IMG/VR virus record: IMGVR_UViG_3300017753_000119
Span: 1-22,992 of that record
Source of the DNA: a virus
Strand: one strand, 5' to 3'
Length of the DNA stretch: 22,992 nt
The notes under the pieces were generated by a model, which saw nothing but the letters and a program-made list of their open reading frames with translations, was not told the origin of the DNA and ran no database searches. Both the position numbers and the translations under genes were made by a program. Shown here piece by piece: positions 14,328-22,941 of the stretch. The first letter of the stretch is position 1. Every line of letters starts with the position of its first letter.

Positions 14328-15698
14328 ATGTCGCAAGTAATTAAATTAAAAAGAGGTGGTATAGAAGGAATTAACCTAACCACACCCTCTTCAGTACAAG
14401 GTGAATTACTCTTAGGTACTGGTTCATTTAGTAATGGTTTAACAGGATCCTTATTTATAGCCGAAACTGATAATAAGTTAAGGTTACCCTATACTAGAGT
14501 TGACTCTGTAAATGATGGAGCTGGTTTAGCCACTAATATAGGCTCAAATGCTGCATTTGATGGTTTACTTATTCACTCTGCTAGTGACAATAAATTTTAT
14601 CGTTATAATGGTTCAACCTTCCAAGAATTACAGGTTAGTGCGGGTTCAGCAGACAATGTTGCTAATTCCTTAACTGATGGTACTGGTATTGCTGATTTTA
14701 CTTTTGATGGATCATCCGCAGTATCAATAGCAACAGATGATAGTGCAATTGTACATGATAATTTATCTGGGTTTGTTGCAAATGAGCACATTGATCACTC
14801 AGGTGTATCGATATCAGCCGGTAATGGTTTAACGGGTGGTGGTGATATTACAACAGATAGAACCTTAACAGTACAAGCAACTCCTGGTAATGATACTATT
14901 ACTGTAGATAGTACGGGTATTAGGGTTAATACGGGTTCAATTGCCGCTTCTGCAACTAACTTAGTTGACTCAGATGCAATTAATAGTTTATCATCAAGTA
15001 TCGCTTCAGATATTGCAACTAACCTTTCAACATTAGATGGCCTTGGTACTATAGGTACTACTACAAACGCCTTAGAAGATGGCGATGGTATACAAGACTT
15101 TACATTTAATGGTAGTGCAGGTAGTGTAGTAGTTGCTGTTGAAGCCGCACAAACCACTATTACCTCTGTTAAACATAACAGTTTAGAAATTGGTAGATCA
15201 TCTGGAAATGACTTTATTGATTTTGGTACAGCTGGTGATATTCAAATAAAAACCGATAATACTGAACGTTTAGGTATTACAGACAGTGGAATAGATGTAA
15301 CAGGTAATGCTACAATATCAGGCGATTTAACAGTTTCAGGTACTACTACATTTATAGACACTGAAAACCTTAATGTTTCTAGCTCAGTTATAAGAGTTAA
15401 CTTTGGGGGTGGTGCTACAAAAGGCGGTATGGAAGCTACAGACGCTACTGGTGGTACAACAACTACGGGTTCGTTACTCTGGAATGGTACAAACGATTAT
15501 TGGGAAGCTGGCGGCGCCGGTTCTGAAAAACGAATTGTTTTATTTGATGCAACCAACCCACAAAATAATGGCTTTATTCACCTAGATGGTTCTGATAATG
15601 TAGTTTCTGTTGCTCAAGGTAGTGATGGAGCAATTCTTATGTCGGATGGTGATGGAACATTTACAGTATCTAACGTAATCGACGGAGGTACATTCTAA
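14328..15698 (+). CDS. Fibre-like structural protein, KLKR class (456 aa)
   Basis: The N-terminus MSQVIKLKRGGIEGINLTTP and the GELLLGTG that follows form the attachment-type segment seen on many cyanophage and pelagiphage fibre proteins; the gene at 15804 has the same type. The middle is a Ser/Thr/Asp/Gly-rich fibre with GNGLTGGGDI (about 165-174), a motif also found in the product at 19795, and SSSIASDIATNLS (about 222-234), similar to the product at 8444. The module GDLTVSGTTTFIDTENLNVS lies at about 332-351, followed by an SLLWNGTNDYWEAGG segment typical of this module. The end ILMSDGDGTFTVSNVIDGGTF closes the fibre. I see no S74 or other tip domain. A terminator follows. Confidence 0.8.
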   Translation: MSQVIKLKRGGIEGINLTTPSSVQGELLLGTGSFSNGLTGSLFIAETDNKLRLPYTRVDSVNDGAGLATNIGSNAAFDGLLIHSASDNKFYRYNGSTFQELQVSAGSADNVANSLTDGTGIADFTFDGSSAVSIATDDSAIVHDNLSGFVANEHIDHSGVSISAGNGLTGGGDITTDRTLTVQATPGNDTITVDSTGIRVNTGSIAASATNLVDSDAINSLSSSIASDIATNLSTLDGLGTIGTTTNALEDGDGIQDFTFNGSAGSVVVAVEAAQTTITSVKHNSLEIGRSSGNDFIDFGTAGDIQIKTDNTERLGITDSGIDVTGNATISGDLTVSGTTTFIDTENLNVSSSVIRVNFGGGATKGGMEATDATGGTTTTGSLLWNGTNDYWEAGGAGSEKRIVLFDATNPQNNGFIHLDGSDNVVSVAQGSDGAILMSDGDGTFTVSNVIDGGTF

Positions 15699-15720
15699 AA
15701 GAAATATATACAACTTTTGT

Positions 15721-15748
15721 AAAGAGCCTTGGTTTTCCAAGGCTTTTT
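15721..15748 (+). terminator. Rho-independent terminator after fibre gene 14328
   Basis: A 12-bp stem (AAAGAGCCTTGG with CCAAGGCTTTTT, one G-T pair) closes a TTTT loop. It lies 22 bases after the stop codon. Confidence 0.92.
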
Positions 15749-15750
15749 AC

Positions 15751-15776
15751 TATTTATAATAGCAGTACATACTGCT
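15751..15776 (+). promoter_or_regulatory. Possible variant promoter motif with adjoining inverted repeat
   Basis: TATTTATAATAG at 15751-15762 differs at one base from TATGTATAATAG at 1668-1679 and lies directly after a terminator, like three of the five main copies. A perfect 6-bp inverted repeat, AGCAGT ACAT ACTGCT, follows at 15761-15776 and could be an operator or a 5' leader hairpin. The ATG is at 15804. Confidence 0.35.
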
Positions 15777-15803
15777 AAGAAATCTTAAAAATAGACCATA
15801 TAT

Positions 15804-17495
15804 ATGGCGCAAGTAGTTAAATTAAAACGCAGTGCAGTTGAAGGAAAAGTCCCAACAACCGCTAACCTAGAGCTAGGAGAATTATCCATCAATACACATG
15901 ATGGTAGAATATTTTTTGAAAAGAACGATGGTTCTGATTCTATTGAACATATTATAACTACTAATAGCCAAACAACAGGTAGTATAGAAATAGTTGGTAA
16001 TATAACTGCGTCAGGCGGTATAAGCGCTAGTGGTGACCTATTTGCAAATATTTCGGATAATTCAGACACTACTTTTAAAACAGTTGTATATGACCCCACT
16101 ACGGGCCAATTTTTTAGAACTGGAAGTTATGGTGGTGGTGGAGGTGGTGGATCCGATAATTTAGGTGATCACACAGCTACTACAACCTTAAATTTAAATG
16201 GTAATAGTTTAATTAGCGCTAGTGCTATATTTGCACAGGGGCCAGTAACTTCATCAGTAACGGGTAGTACTAATCCTTCTGATTTTTTCCCTTCAAGTAT
16301 TGGAGGAACATATCAACCCGCTGCTCTAGAAAGTTCAGAAACTTCTACTGTTGCTACCTCAACTGTTGATGTTGCTTCGTTTGGTGTTTCCACTATAGGT
16401 CAGTGGCCCCCACCGAACCCATTTTTAGATGTTCCTTTCGCAATTCAGCTTCCCGCTGATCGTACTTCAAATACTGCTGTAAGAGTCACAGAAATTAGTG
16501 CTTCAGGAGATCTTGACGGGAACAATCATGATATTTTTAACCTTACTTTCCCTAATGATGTAATTGTTGTTAAAGAATTTGGTCGTGATTCAAATACCGC
16601 AGGAGGAAGTACATTTGTCCCTATTCTTGAGTTAGACACATCTACAGGTACTTTTGTTGCTGAAGATACAATTAACTCAAACGCTGACCTTTTTGCATAT
16701 GGGGATGGTATTGGGGATACTCCAGGGGATTGGACAACAATTTTCCCACAACAGATAAGTGGTAATAAAATTTTCTTTACACTAAGAGCTCAAGGTTTAG
16801 TAACCCCTAATCTTTCTTTAAAATTTAAATATGAATATATTACAGGAACAACTACCGTAGATAATACTCATACTATAGGTAAAGGGCTTAGTGTGGGAAA
16901 TTTACCCCATAATTATTCTAGTGTAATTTATAATTCACAGAGACAATCCCCAAACAGCGTCGTAGAAGATGCCCCTAAGGGCTTAGCAGTAACTCTAGCA
17001 AGTGGTTTTGGTCAACCCGATCCTAATAGTTCGTTTATAGATTTTTATATGAGTACTGGTTATTATTTTGATGGGGGTTTTGAGCCATCAACCTTAAATA
17101 AAGTAGGTGGTATATTTACTGTTGACTATAATTCTTTAGGTACTCCAGGGGGTATAATTTTAGGTAATCTTTCAGACAAAAGACTAAAAGAAAATATAAA
17201 ATACTCAGATAAAGGTTTAAATGAAATAAAAAAACTTAAATTAAGAAATTTTAATTGGAAAGGAACTAATGTTGAAGAAGATGTTAAATTAGGTTTTATT
17301 GCCCAAGAATTATATAAAGTTATACCTGAAGCAGTTAAGGTAGGGGCTAAAAAAGCAAAAGATGCTAAAAAAGATCCTTGGATGGTATCTGAAACTAAAA
17401 TAGTACCTTATTTAGTAGGAGCAGTACAACAGCAACAAAATATGATTGAGACTCTTCAAAAAGAGATAAAATTATTGAAAAAGAAAATTAAATAA
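15804..17495 (+). CDS. Tail fibre with S74 self-cleaving chaperone domain, KLKR class (563 aa)
   Basis: Residues 1-50 form the KLKR-type N-terminal segment (MAQVVKLKRSAVEGKVPTTA, then LELGELSINTHDGRIFFEKN). ITASGGISASG is at 67-77, a TFKTVVYDPTTGQFFRTGSY module at 90-109, and a Gly linker at 110-116. Residues about 140-450 form the fibre and probable receptor-binding part. The C-terminal 107 residues are a peptidase S74 intramolecular chaperone: the family motif SDKRLKENI starts at Ser457, with Lys462 five residues later as in the Ser-Lys dyad known from endosialidases, then GFIAQELYKVIPEAV and a coiled coil at the end. In this family the chaperone trimerises, helps fold the fibre and cuts itself off, here before Ser457 by analogy. 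Confidence 0.9.
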   Translation: MAQVVKLKRSAVEGKVPTTANLELGELSINTHDGRIFFEKNDGSDSIEHIITTNSQTTGSIEIVGNITASGGISASGDLFANISDNSDTTFKTVVYDPTTGQFFRTGSYGGGGGGGSDNLGDHTATTTLNLNGNSLISASAIFAQGPVTSSVTGSTNPSDFFPSSIGGTYQPAALESSETSTVATSTVDVASFGVSTIGQWPPPNPFLDVPFAIQLPADRTSNTAVRVTEISASGDLDGNNHDIFNLTFPNDVIVVKEFGRDSNTAGGSTFVPILELDTSTGTFVAEDTINSNADLFAYGDGIGDTPGDWTTIFPQQISGNKIFFTLRAQGLVTPNLSLKFKYEYITGTTTVDNTHTIGKGLSVGNLPHNYSSVIYNSQRQSPNSVVEDAPKGLAVTLASGFGQPDPNSSFIDFYMSTGYYFDGGFEPSTLNKVGGIFTVDYNSLGTPGGIILGNLSDKRLKENIKYSDKGLNEIKKLKLRNFNWKGTNVEEDVKLGFIAQELYKVIPEAVKVGAKKAKDAKKDPWMVSETKIVPYLVGAVQQQQNMIETLQKEIKLLKKKIK

Positions 17496-17497
17496 TT

Positions 17498-19798
17498 ATG
17501 GGGATAGTCACAACAAATAAAAGTATAGTTTTTATAAACCAATCAAATGGCCCTGTAACAGCATCTGGGTTCTCGTACACGGTACGACCTGATGCTGTAA
17601 TAGGTATTTTACAAGCAGAACCTACTAGTAAAGCTATCTCTTTCACTATTCCTGCAAGTTCTTCTGGAGCTGATTATGATAGTACCCCTTTATATATTAC
17701 ACAATCAGGAAATAACACGCGTGTAGGTTTAGGAACTAAAGGTCCTATAGGTTCTTTAGATGTTAGGTCCGATAGCTCTGACTCTCCTGCAGACATTACT
17801 TTAAGAACTAATGAAGATGGAATTATAACAGTAGGAGAAGAAACCGGTAGAATTCGTTTCTTAGTTGAATCATCTTCTTTTGGTATAAACAATATAACAA
17901 CGGCTATTAGTGGTGCTAGTGCAGAAATATTTTCTAGAGTTAATGAAGTTACTAGTCAAGGTGTTAAAGGTAGTATAGTATTTGCTTTAAGTAAAACTAC
18001 TACTACTGCTAGTATAGATGCTTTTGAAATAGGATACGAAGTTGGCTCTTCTGACTTATCTGATGGAGACATACATGCTGTCTTATCAGGTAGTATGGAA
18101 ATGCATGCTGAGGTTCCTAGATTATTATTACATAAACAGGATGGAACCCAACCACTAGTACAACTTGGTAGTGTAGATACTAATAATTTTGATCATGCTG
18201 CTCTTATATTAAGAGATGCAGCTGAGACGGATGATGGTTATTTTGTAATACGAAAAGATCAGCCTAGTTATTTATTAGGTAGTGGAAATCTTGGTATAGG
18301 AACAACTTCTCCAAGTGAAAAATTAGAAGTAGTAGGTAATATAAGTGCAAGCGCTGTAAGTGCAAGTAAAATAATAACAACCGATATACATAGTATCGGT
18401 TCTTCTCCTTCTACTCGTTTAGCATTAGGCACGGGTCAAATTAGAATGTTCGCTGGGGTAGGTACAAACGACACCTTCTCACAACTTGATATGAACACAG
18501 CACAAGGTGTTATATTAAATGAGGGGGGTAATGCGAATTTTGATTTTAGAGTAGAGAGTGATAATGATACTCATGCATTTTTTGTTGACGCAGGAGAAGA
18601 TAAAGTAGCAATAGGTACAGGGACCGTTAGTAATTCATTATTAACAGTAGATGGTGATATAACAACAACTCACATAACAGCATCAGGTGATATTAGTGCA
18701 AGTGGTAACCTATTTGCAGATGTACCCGAAAGTTCTGATACTAATTTTAAAACAGTTGTATATGATACTAGCACAGGTCAATTCCACCGAACAGGTAGTT
18801 ATAGTGCAGGAGGAGGAGGAGGAGGAGCATCCTCACAAGGAGCAAGTGGAACTATTCAACGTAGTGATGGTAGTGGGGGCTTTACAGGAGTATTTGATGA
18901 TATTTATTGGAACGACACCCTTCGTTATTTTGTTGTAGGGAGAGAAAGCCCACAACGTGGGCTTTGGTTTGGAAGACAACTTCAAGCAGATTATATTACT
19001 GTAAATAGTGTAAGCTCACAGTTTTTAAGTAGTAATATAGTTACGTGGAACGAAGGTCTTGTATTTTCAAAAGGATCAGACTTTCAAGAAAACTATGCTA
19101 ATTTTAATGGAAGTAATGGTAATTTTATATTATTTCCTACACATAAAATAGGTAACACTAGCACATCAAATACCCAAGCATACATGATGGGTCAAGGTAG
19201 TCCTGGAGAACTTATAGGATCTGCTAGATTACACGTAGTAGATGATAACACAAAAGGTCATGCTACTAAAATTTTAAATTTAGATGCAACAGGAGGAGGC
19301 GCTACTCCAGCAGGACTATTAATAGGAACTAAACTGGGTCCAACATCTGGGAACCAATTGAGCCCAGCGTTTCCATTTATAGATTTTCAAGTTCAATGTA
19401 GTGTTCACGGAGGAACTACTATAGGGGGAGTATATTACGATATTTATGGGACCCAATTTGGAGGTAATGCAAACAGTGTAACCTATGTAGGACAATTTGT
19501 ACAAGGCTCAGATAAAAAACTTAAAAAAGACATTATTGATACTGAAAAAGGTATAAAAGATATAATGTCTATGAAAGTTAAAGACTATAAATGGAAAGAT
19601 AATCCTTCAGAATCTCCTAAAGCTACAGGTCTTATAGCTCAAGAATTACAAGAAACTCATCCTGAATTAGTTTCTGATTTAAATGATACTTTAAATGTTA
19701 ATTATACTAATATAGTCCCCATCTTAATAAAAGCAGTACAAGACCAACAAAAACAAATTAATGATTTAAAAAATCAACTAAAAAATAATAAAAAATGA
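17498..19798 (+). CDS. Tail fibre with S74 self-cleaving chaperone domain (766 aa)
   Basis: Residues 71-178 are the N-terminal module shared with 12691 and 19795 (TRVGLGT, GRIRFLVESSSFG, ISGASAEI, GVKGSIVFALSKT). LGIGTTSPSEKLEVVGNIS (about 267-285) is a frequent fibre linker. ITASGDISASG at 393-403 and the TNFKTVVYDTSTGQFHRTGS module plus Gly linker match the previous gene closely. Residues about 450-665 are the probable tip. The last 96 residues are an S74 chaperone: SDKKLKKDI from Ser671 with Lys676, then GLIAQELQETHPELV and a helical end (DQQKQINDLKNQLKNNKK). Its start lies two bases after the previous stop, and its stop overlaps the next start by four bases (ATGA), so three genes are probably translated together. 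Confidence 0.9.
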   Translation: MGIVTTNKSIVFINQSNGPVTASGFSYTVRPDAVIGILQAEPTSKAISFTIPASSSGADYDSTPLYITQSGNNTRVGLGTKGPIGSLDVRSDSSDSPADITLRTNEDGIITVGEETGRIRFLVESSSFGINNITTAISGASAEIFSRVNEVTSQGVKGSIVFALSKTTTTASIDAFEIGYEVGSSDLSDGDIHAVLSGSMEMHAEVPRLLLHKQDGTQPLVQLGSVDTNNFDHAALILRDAAETDDGYFVIRKDQPSYLLGSGNLGIGTTSPSEKLEVVGNISASAVSASKIITTDIHSIGSSPSTRLALGTGQIRMFAGVGTNDTFSQLDMNTAQGVILNEGGNANFDFRVESDNDTHAFFVDAGEDKVAIGTGTVSNSLLTVDGDITTTHITASGDISASGNLFADVPESSDTNFKTVVYDTSTGQFHRTGSYSAGGGGGGASSQGASGTIQRSDGSGGFTGVFDDIYWNDTLRYFVVGRESPQRGLWFGRQLQADYITVNSVSSQFLSSNIVTWNEGLVFSKGSDFQENYANFNGSNGNFILFPTHKIGNTSTSNTQAYMMGQGSPGELIGSARLHVVDDNTKGHATKILNLDATGGGATPAGLLIGTKLGPTSGNQLSPAFPFIDFQVQCSVHGGTTIGGVYYDIYGTQFGGNANSVTYVGQFVQGSDKKLKKDIIDTEKGIKDIMSMKVKDYKWKDNPSESPKATGLIAQELQETHPELVSDLNDTLNVNYTNIVPILIKAVQDQQKQINDLKNQLKNNKK
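18945..18965 (+). other. Strong hairpin inside a fibre gene
   Basis: A perfect 9-bp stem (AAAGCCCAC with GTGGGCTTT) and a 3-base loop lie within the coding sequence, just after the Gly linker and the start of the variable tip. It looks like a terminator stem but lacks a T tract (GGTTTGG follows). Confidence 0.5.
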
Positions 19799-22700
19799 GA
19801 TTTATATCAGCATCCTTTATTAGATCCTCTTCATTTTTTTCAAGAGTTTCGGCATCTGTATCAGGGGGGTTAGTTTCATCCTCTTTTACATCTACTCTTC
19901 ATAAAAATTTAGGGGGGTTTGAAGGAAATTTTACTTCTAATAAAGTAGAATATTTAGTTCCTTCTCAATCTGCTGGTGGGAGTGATGATGTAAAAGTATT
20001 AATAATAAGTGCTTCAGGAGATAATCCTAGAGTTGGTATTGGGGTAGAAAATCCCCTTAGATCATTTGACTTTAAAGAAATTAGAGATGATGATAGAGGT
20101 GGTGAATTATTAATTAGAGGTTCTAGAACATTTAAAGGGGCTGAAAATAATGATGAAGTAGGTAGAATTAATTTTGCTATTGATAGTTCTAGTTTTGGAA
20201 AAATAGACATTTCAGGATCAGCAGCAGAAATAGTTGCTATTGTAGATGATATTGACACAACAGGGGTAGAGGGTAGTTTATCTTTAAGGGTAGCATCATC
20301 TAAAACAGAGGAGGCTGTGCAGAGGATAAAATTAATAGGTAATCCAAATAGTCCAGCTATAGAATTTACAGGTTCTGTAGAATTCGATACTGATGTTACT
20401 ATAGGAGATGATTTAACGGTAAATGATTTTGCTTTATTAAATGCCTTAAGAATAGGTTCTACAAATTTAGACCCAGGAGATGGAAGGTTATATGTTGAAG
20501 ATTATGGGGTATTTGTAGGTGGTTTAAAAGTTGGTAGCTCTGAAGATCCAGGTGCTAATAATTTAAAAATAGATGGTAATACTACAACTAATACCTTTAC
20601 AACAACAGGTAATGTACAATTAAGTGGATCATATATTAACCTTCCTACTCTTACTACACAAGCTTCAGTAGAAGTAGCTAATACTATATTACTACTTGAT
20701 GACGGTGTAGTAAAACAAGCTGCACAAACTGCTATGCCTTATGTAAAGATAGCGGATGGTGTTACCCCTACTGATAGTAAACTCCTTATGTTCACAGGAA
20801 GTGGTGGTACTAAAGAAGTCAATATGGCTAATGGAATATCATATAGTACTGCATTAGGGTGGACATTTAGTAGTGCTGGTACTATTTCTTCATTATCTAC
20901 TGACAATTTCTTTGCGACTTCTGTTACTACTACCCATGTATCAGCTTCAGGTAACATAAGTTCAAGTGGTAAGGTAACATCTAATACATTAGATTTAGAT
21001 CTGAACGGTACTATATCATTAGGAGGAGTTAATAGTATTGTTAATAATAATGGTACCATAACTTTTGGTAATAGTTCAAATGTAACACAAATTAGATCAT
21101 CGGCCCCCATTTCAATAGGAAGTATTATCACTACTAATATAACAGCCTCAGGTAATATAAGTGCAAGCGGTATTTTATCTATCCCTGGATTTACAAATGT
21201 ATCCGCTTCATTAGCCGCGGCTACAGGAGGAGGAGGAGGTGATATAACCGCAGTAACTGCAGGTAATGGTTTAACTGGAGGTGGATCTTCAGGTGATGTA
21301 ACTTTAACTGTAGGGGCTGGAACAGGTGTTACAGTCAACTCTGGTGATGTAGCAATAGGTCAAGATGTTGCAACCACAGCAAATGTTATATTCAACCATA
21401 TAACAGCTTCAGGTAATATAAGCTCAAGTAATACTACTCATACTAAATTCTTAAGACTCCCCCAAACTACAGGAAATGTTTCTGAAGGAGCCATATATTT
21501 TGGAAGTAGTTTATCCGATAATAATGGTTATATATACGATGATGGAAATAATTTACAATTAGGATATAACGATACTGATATTTTTCAAGTAAATGATAGT
21601 ACCCCACAGGTTGCAATTTCGGGAGACCTTAAAGTATTTGGGGGAGGTGCTGGTACTATAACTGCTACAGGCAATATAAGTGCAAGTGGTAACTTTTTAG
21701 GAGCCCAATTGAAATCCCATAACAAAATAGTAGGTTTATACCATGCTGGATCAGACACTGTAAGATTAGCAGATTCTTCAACCCCCACTAGAGTTTATGG
21801 AACTTCCATAAATTTAACTGAGGCTCCAGTAACAGCTTCGATTATAAGTTCAAGCGGCACAATTACAGGTAACTCAATAGTAGGTACTTTAGCAACAGCA
21901 GCCCAAACTAATATAACATCAGTAGGCATCTTAGGTTCATTAACCATGGGTGGTGATATTGATATGGATGGTAATACAGTTACCATGAATAGTGGCCAAG
22001 TAGATGGTGCCTCAGAAATCAGTTCAAACTCATTTAGAATGGGGGCTGGGGGGGAAACTACACCTTCCTTAGCCTTTACAAGTGATTCAAATACTGGACT
22101 TTATGGCATAAATGTTGATACATTAGGTATTGTAGCAGGTGGAACACAAAAAATATCTATAGGTACTACTACTACTGCTTTTTCTGATAATAAAGTATCA
22201 ATATCTGCGGCTGATGGTGATGGTGCTGCACTATCAGTAACTAACACTTATTCAGGAACTACTTCAGCTGATAGTTATGCTATAAAAGCTGTAGGAAATG
22301 CTGTAATAGGAATCCCAGGTGGGCAAAATCAAGCCTATGCAGGGCACTTTACCGCAGGTAATACAAATACAGCTAACCCTGACACAATAGCATTATTTGC
22401 TCAAGGTCATGAAGATGGTGCTCCAAATTCATACGCTGCTATATTCTCAGGCTCAGCAGGCGGTATTGTTGGTATTAATACTATGGAACCAACAGTTGAA
22501 TTAGATATTGTAGGAACTTTAGCAGCTACTAAAACTAAATTAGCAAAAACTACTACAGATGTTGCTAACCATAATGGTGAAGTAGTATTCTTTGGAGGCA
22601 CTACTAGTATGGATAATGGTAAAATTTACTATTATAACGGAAGTGGAGGATGGACATTAGCTAATGCAGATGCACTCGCAGATTCAAAAGGATTATTAGC

Positions 22701-22941
22701 AGTAGCATTAGGAGCGGCCTCTGATACTAACGGTATGTTAATTAAAGGTATGGTAACATTAGATCATGATCCAGGTGCTGTTGCAGATGTTTTATATTTA
22801 AGTACCACTGATGGGCAAGCATCATCTACGGCTCCTTCGGGCAATAACCACGTAGTTAGAATTTTGGGGTACTGTTTAGATGCTTCTGACGGACAAATTT
22901 ATTTTAACCCAAGTAACGACTTTATAGTAATAACAGCATAA
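19795..22941 (+). CDS. Long tail fibre-like protein (1048 aa)
   Basis: This is the longest gene in the window. It starts by a four-base overlap with the S74 fibre gene. Residues 1-60 are Ser-rich and unlike the other N-termini. Residues 78-181 are the shared module (PRVGIGVENPLRSFDFK, GRINFAIDSSSFGKIDISGS, GVEGSLSLRVASSKT). Four ITASG-type copies lie at about 382-632, with GNGLTGGG near 487. Later parts contain ITSVGILGSLTMGG, FTSDSNTGLYG and VGINTMEPTVELDIVGTLAA, all frequent in phage fibres. The last 120 residues (VANHNGEVVFFGG, GKIYYYNGSGGW, LLAVALG, LIKGMVTL, VLYLSTTDGQA, VRILGYCLDASDGQIYFNPS) form an end domain common on phage appendages, without an S74 dyad. Its stop overlaps the next start by one base. 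Confidence 0.85.
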   Translation: MRFISASFIRSSSFFSRVSASVSGGLVSSSFTSTLHKNLGGFEGNFTSNKVEYLVPSQSAGGSDDVKVLIISASGDNPRVGIGVENPLRSFDFKEIRDDDRGGELLIRGSRTFKGAENNDEVGRINFAIDSSSFGKIDISGSAAEIVAIVDDIDTTGVEGSLSLRVASSKTEEAVQRIKLIGNPNSPAIEFTGSVEFDTDVTIGDDLTVNDFALLNALRIGSTNLDPGDGRLYVEDYGVFVGGLKVGSSEDPGANNLKIDGNTTTNTFTTTGNVQLSGSYINLPTLTTQASVEVANTILLLDDGVVKQAAQTAMPYVKIADGVTPTDSKLLMFTGSGGTKEVNMANGISYSTALGWTFSSAGTISSLSTDNFFATSVTTTHVSASGNISSSGKVTSNTLDLDLNGTISLGGVNSIVNNNGTITFGNSSNVTQIRSSAPISIGSIITTNITASGNISASGILSIPGFTNVSASLAAATGGGGGDITAVTAGNGLTGGGSSGDVTLTVGAGTGVTVNSGDVAIGQDVATTANVIFNHITASGNISSSNTTHTKFLRLPQTTGNVSEGAIYFGSSLSDNNGYIYDDGNNLQLGYNDTDIFQVNDSTPQVAISGDLKVFGGGAGTITATGNISASGNFLGAQLKSHNKIVGLYHAGSDTVRLADSSTPTRVYGTSINLTEAPVTASIISSSGTITGNSIVGTLATAAQTNITSVGILGSLTMGGDIDMDGNTVTMNSGQVDGASEISSNSFRMGAGGETTPSLAFTSDSNTGLYGINVDTLGIVAGGTQKISIGTTTTAFSDNKVSISAADGDGAALSVTNTYSGTTSADSYAIKAVGNAVIGIPGGQNQAYAGHFTAGNTNTANPDTIALFAQGHEDGAPNSYAAIFSGSAGGIVGINTMEPTVELDIVGTLAATKTKLAKTTTDVANHNGEVVFFGGTTSMDNGKIYYYNGSGGWTLANADALADSKGLLAVALGAASDTNGMLIKGMVTLDHDPGAVADVLYLSTTDGQASSTAPSGNNHVVRILGYCLDASDGQIYFNPSNDFIVITA

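Larger units (their letters stand above)
11390..21690 (+). repeat. Dispersed ITASGNISASG-type repeat (33 bases) in five fibre genes
   Basis: Nine clear copies of a 33-base unit coding ITASG(N/D)IS(A/S)SG or close variants start at 11390, 12038, 13321, 16002, 18674, 20938, 21139, 21400 and 21658. Many share GGTAATATAAGTGCAAGTGG or nearly so. Copies usually precede a new strand block. They mark module borders and give short homologies for recombination. Confidence 0.85.

Noticed and set aside
20739-21338. Long open frames on the minus strand, for example 20739-21338 and 11536-11985.
   Set aside because: They oppose strongly supported fibre genes and arise from their biased codon use (few stops in the complement); no motifs or leaders support them.
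11390-21690. Regularly recurring short repeats that could suggest a CRISPR array.
   Set aside because: The copies are in frame inside fibre genes, are unevenly spaced by hundreds of bases, and encode a recurring peptide.
5979-22941. A diversity-generating retroelement acting on the fibre tips.
   Set aside because: No reverse transcriptase gene is in the window, and I saw no adenine-biased template/variable repeat pair. One outside the window cannot be excluded.
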